Origin: Hyalella azteca
Lineage: Eukaryota; Arthropoda; Malacostraca; Amphipoda; Hyalellidae
Assembly: GCF_000764305.2 (NCBI RefSeq)
Contig: NW_025934860.1
Span: 31,601 to 95,600, forward strand
Direction: 5' to 3'
DNA: 64,000 bases
A program made the translations under genes and the position numbers. Within the stretch, counting starts at the first letter, position 1; every line of letters begins with the position of its first letter. Below the pieces are notes generated by a model. That model had not been told where the DNA came from. It did not search any database and saw only the letters and a program-made list of their open reading frames with translations. This document shows, in pieces, positions 62,333 to 64,000 of the stretch.

Positions 62333-62685
62333 TATATTTAGTTCTGGTGATATTGACTAAGATTCAGAATTTTTCATGTTACAATATTTATTGTTATTAC
62401 TAGTCTCCCGTCAACGACCTAAATATCGCCTTCTGTAGGTCTAAATCAATCGATGAAGGAACAGCTCCTTGATACTTCTGTAATTCTGCTATGTGAATTT
62501 AAAGCGGTTTTTATTGCTAATCTAACTTATACTGGATGAAGTTTGCAAAAAAATAAATTCAAATAAAATAAACTCAAATCTTGTAGATTTTCTGTTAAAA
62601 TTTTTTATTTCTAATAAATGTCAGTAGAGTAGCATGATTAATTGCAAGCCGAAAAATATTAGAGTTGAAAATATATCGTAATTCT
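62333..62685 (+). other. True copy of the falsely duplicated 353 bp
   Basis: This copy continues without a break on both sides, so it is the genuine location of the sequence repeated at 59299-59651. It lies just beyond the 3-prime end of the candidate gene at 62765-63046. Confidence 0.85.
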
Positions 62686-62704
62686 ACCATTTTTATATAT
62701 GTTT

Positions 62705-62720
62705 TTATTTTTTTTATAAA
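62705..62720 (-). terminator. Possible poly(A) signal of the 62.8-kb gene
   Basis: On the minus strand an A-rich stretch containing AATAAA follows the stop codon of the 62765-63046 model by about 50-60 bases. In AT-rich DNA such hexamers are frequent by chance, so it supports the model only mildly. Confidence 0.35.
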
Positions 62721-62764
62721 ATAAATTTGTTTACATTTTTTAGTTTTTTAATTACATTACAAAG

Positions 62765-63046
62765 TCATTGATCATAAATTTTCTTCCACATATCAGGGTA
62801 GGTATCAACCCAAATTTTAAAAGTATTCTCGTTTTGAAGTCCAATGTAGATCGCACTGTCACCGTGTGACTCACCAGCATCTGTGAATGTATGAGTAATT
62901 GGTAATATTACCAAATTATATGATATTATACGAGAAATATAATAAAAAAATTCATCCGCTTGAAGATTTACGATTTACGAGTATTCGTAACAAGTAGAGA
63001 ATTATCATCAGAATTCATGTAACTTACCGAAAATATTAAGCTGTTT
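62765..63046 (-). CDS. Candidate last two exons of a gene, function unknown
   Basis: This is the best gene model in the window. The last exon, 62765-62880, follows acceptor catacattcacag and ends at TGA (62765-62767). Its donor partner gtaagt starts at 63026, giving a 146-bp intron. The preceding exon is short (63027-63046, 20 bp, after acceptor atttttcatttag) or may extend further up. The frame KQLNIF joins through a split aspartate codon to AGESHGDSAIYIGLQNEN and then TFKIWVDTYPDMWKKIYDQ. About two thirds of the last-exon codons start with a purine. A minus-strand AATAAA lies about 70 bp after the stop, at the start of the 3-prime flank. The peptide is rich in aromatic residues and ends at the stop without a membrane anchor. 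I do not recognise the family. Upstream exons would lie beyond 63.05 kb or outside the window. Confidence 0.42.
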
Positions 63047-63689
63047 TCTAAATGAAAAATATGGGAAGATATATCGTGTGACAGTTTTTTAAGTAATATG
63101 CGTTTTTTTCCGTACAACGTCTTTAAAAAAATAAATAAGAAAATCACGGAAAATTAAAGAATTATTTTCGAGGCAGCACGACACATAAGCTCCAACTAAG
63201 GTGAAGTTCCAACCCTTAATTAATTCGGAGAAGTTAAGGCAACAAACTTTATGCATGAGTTATTTTTAAGCGCTCAGGTATGAGGTCAGGAAAGTTTATT
63301 AATCTTTTTATTGCAAATTCGATGAAACTGCAAACTTTATAATATTCTCATGAAATAACTAAGATCACAACTAAGACATGATCGCTTCTTGCGAGTGGAT
63401 CGTGGATGAAATTAATTGGTTGGACTTTTTGGGACGATAATATGAATTTATAAACACTGAAAATATATCGCTGCTCATGAACCAGAACATTCGGAAATTT
63501 AGTTTGTCTAGGGTTGAAATTTTACATAAATTTTTTTGGATAATTTGCGTACGAGAATAAGATCTCTCTCTCCAAAACAAAATATACAATAATAATAATA
63601 ATGCACAATTTTTTCTCACTTGCATATTTTGTCTAGGAATTTTTCCTTTTTTTTCACGTAGAGTTGGATGAATACTTATATCATTAGTC
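63047..63689. other. No firm gene
   Basis: AT-rich sequence. The 126-codon minus frame at 63371-63751 runs from the Penelope-like fragment into unique DNA, so it is a chance fusion rather than a gene. Confidence 0.45.
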
Positions 63690-64000
63690 TGCTTAAATCG
63701 CAAGTTCACAAGGAATTTAAAAGCAAAGAAAACGCCAAGAAAATTCACCATATCGATATTGAAAACGTTTCGGAGTCCAGCTCCATCATCAGTTCGACTA
63801 AACTAAAATGAATAAAATCACTTCAAAAGTCAAAATTCAAAGACAGACATAAAACCTAAACAAGACCTAACATTATATCGAAATAAACAGGACTAGTTAT
63901 GAGCAACTTAGTCCTAGGGGGACGACAAGAATATAAAATCCTAGCGATTTACTATTTCCAGATTATATGAGCTAAACGCATTATTGAGACATGGTTTTCG
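63690..64000 (-). mobile_element. Penelope-like element fragment (non-coding end), running off the window
   Basis: On the minus strand, a gaactgatgatggagctgg phrase followed by actccgaaacgttttc is of the type that recurs near the ends of Penelope-like retroelements in many animals. That assignment rests on recalled family knowledge. About 62 bp further on (63692-63754) recurs in the 39.1-kb insertion, and both copies stop matching at the same point (aagca(a/g)ac), which is probably an element end. No reverse transcriptase or GIY-YIG endonuclease codons lie inside the window. Confidence 0.5.
63767..63792 (-). ncRNA. Hammerhead-ribozyme-like core
   Basis: On the minus strand: CTGATGA (63792-63786), one T, the stem GGAG-ctgga-CTCC (63784-63772) and GAAAC (63771-63767). 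CUGAUGA, stem II and GAAA are the conserved core of hammerhead ribozymes, which Penelope-like elements are known to carry. The extra base between CUGAUGA and the stem, and the lack of an obvious stem III and cleavage triplet, mean it may be degenerate. An inactive relic is more likely than an active ribozyme. Confidence 0.4.

Noticed and set aside
59299..62685. Recent segmental duplication
   Set aside because: Exact identity plus adapter and N boundaries point to a mate-pair artefact.
63371..63751. 126-codon minus-strand gene
   Set aside because: Its first third is the Penelope-like repeat and the rest is unique AT-rich DNA, so it is a chance fusion.

Overview
This looks like non-coding DNA from an animal nuclear genome, probably an arthropod. 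The evidence is AT-rich sequence without operons or ribosome binding sites, intron-like splice signals, a decayed non-LTR retrotransposon, a Penelope-like fragment, several minisatellites and a short CCTAA (TTAGG-type) run. The species cannot be named from the window. No gene can be assigned a known function. Open frames of 60-130 codons are about what chance predicts for this base composition, so most were left out.

Layout. 0-8.5 kb: unique AT-rich DNA with short dispersed repeats and one perfect hairpin. 8.5-11.2 kb: a GC-rich island, two low-confidence spliced gene models (plus strand 8889-9265, minus strand 10092-10864) and a dispersed repeat with a G/C hairpin. 11.2-16.7 kb: little beyond small repeats. 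16.8-17.85 kb: a broken reverse transcriptase (non-LTR ORF2) on the minus strand. 18-25 kb: featureless. 25.2-25.7 kb: a 138-N gap, a second copy of the hairpin repeat and an untrimmed sequencing adapter. 26-29 kb: an ATT microsatellite and one possible first exon. 29.0-32.5 kb: a 1.7-kb sequence in two tandem copies. 35.0-36.6 kb: a 38-bp minisatellite whose monomers hold a 9-bp inverted repeat, then a 17-bp minisatellite. 39.1 kb: a small retroposed insertion with a perfect 19-bp target-site duplication. 40.4-45.1 kb and 48 kb: exon-like segments on the minus strand, two of them (41.6 and 40.5 kb) phase-compatible. 46.8-47.7 kb: a foldback element. 50.5 kb: a 29-bp minisatellite. 59.3-59.7 kb: a false duplication created by a circularised mate-pair read. 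62.8-63.05 kb: the best 3-prime gene end (two exons, poly(A) signal). 63.7-64 kb: a Penelope-like fragment with a hammerhead-like motif.

The clearest results concern assembly and repeats. Two Nextera junction adapters remain in the sequence, and the one at 59.65 kb accounts to the base for an exact 353-bp repeat. The 39.1-kb insertion and the 63.7-kb fragment are related. Both share the same end sequences, and the shorter copy starts just downstream of where the longer one carries its ribozyme-like motif. The exon models rest only on splice signals, phase and codon pattern and need transcript evidence.
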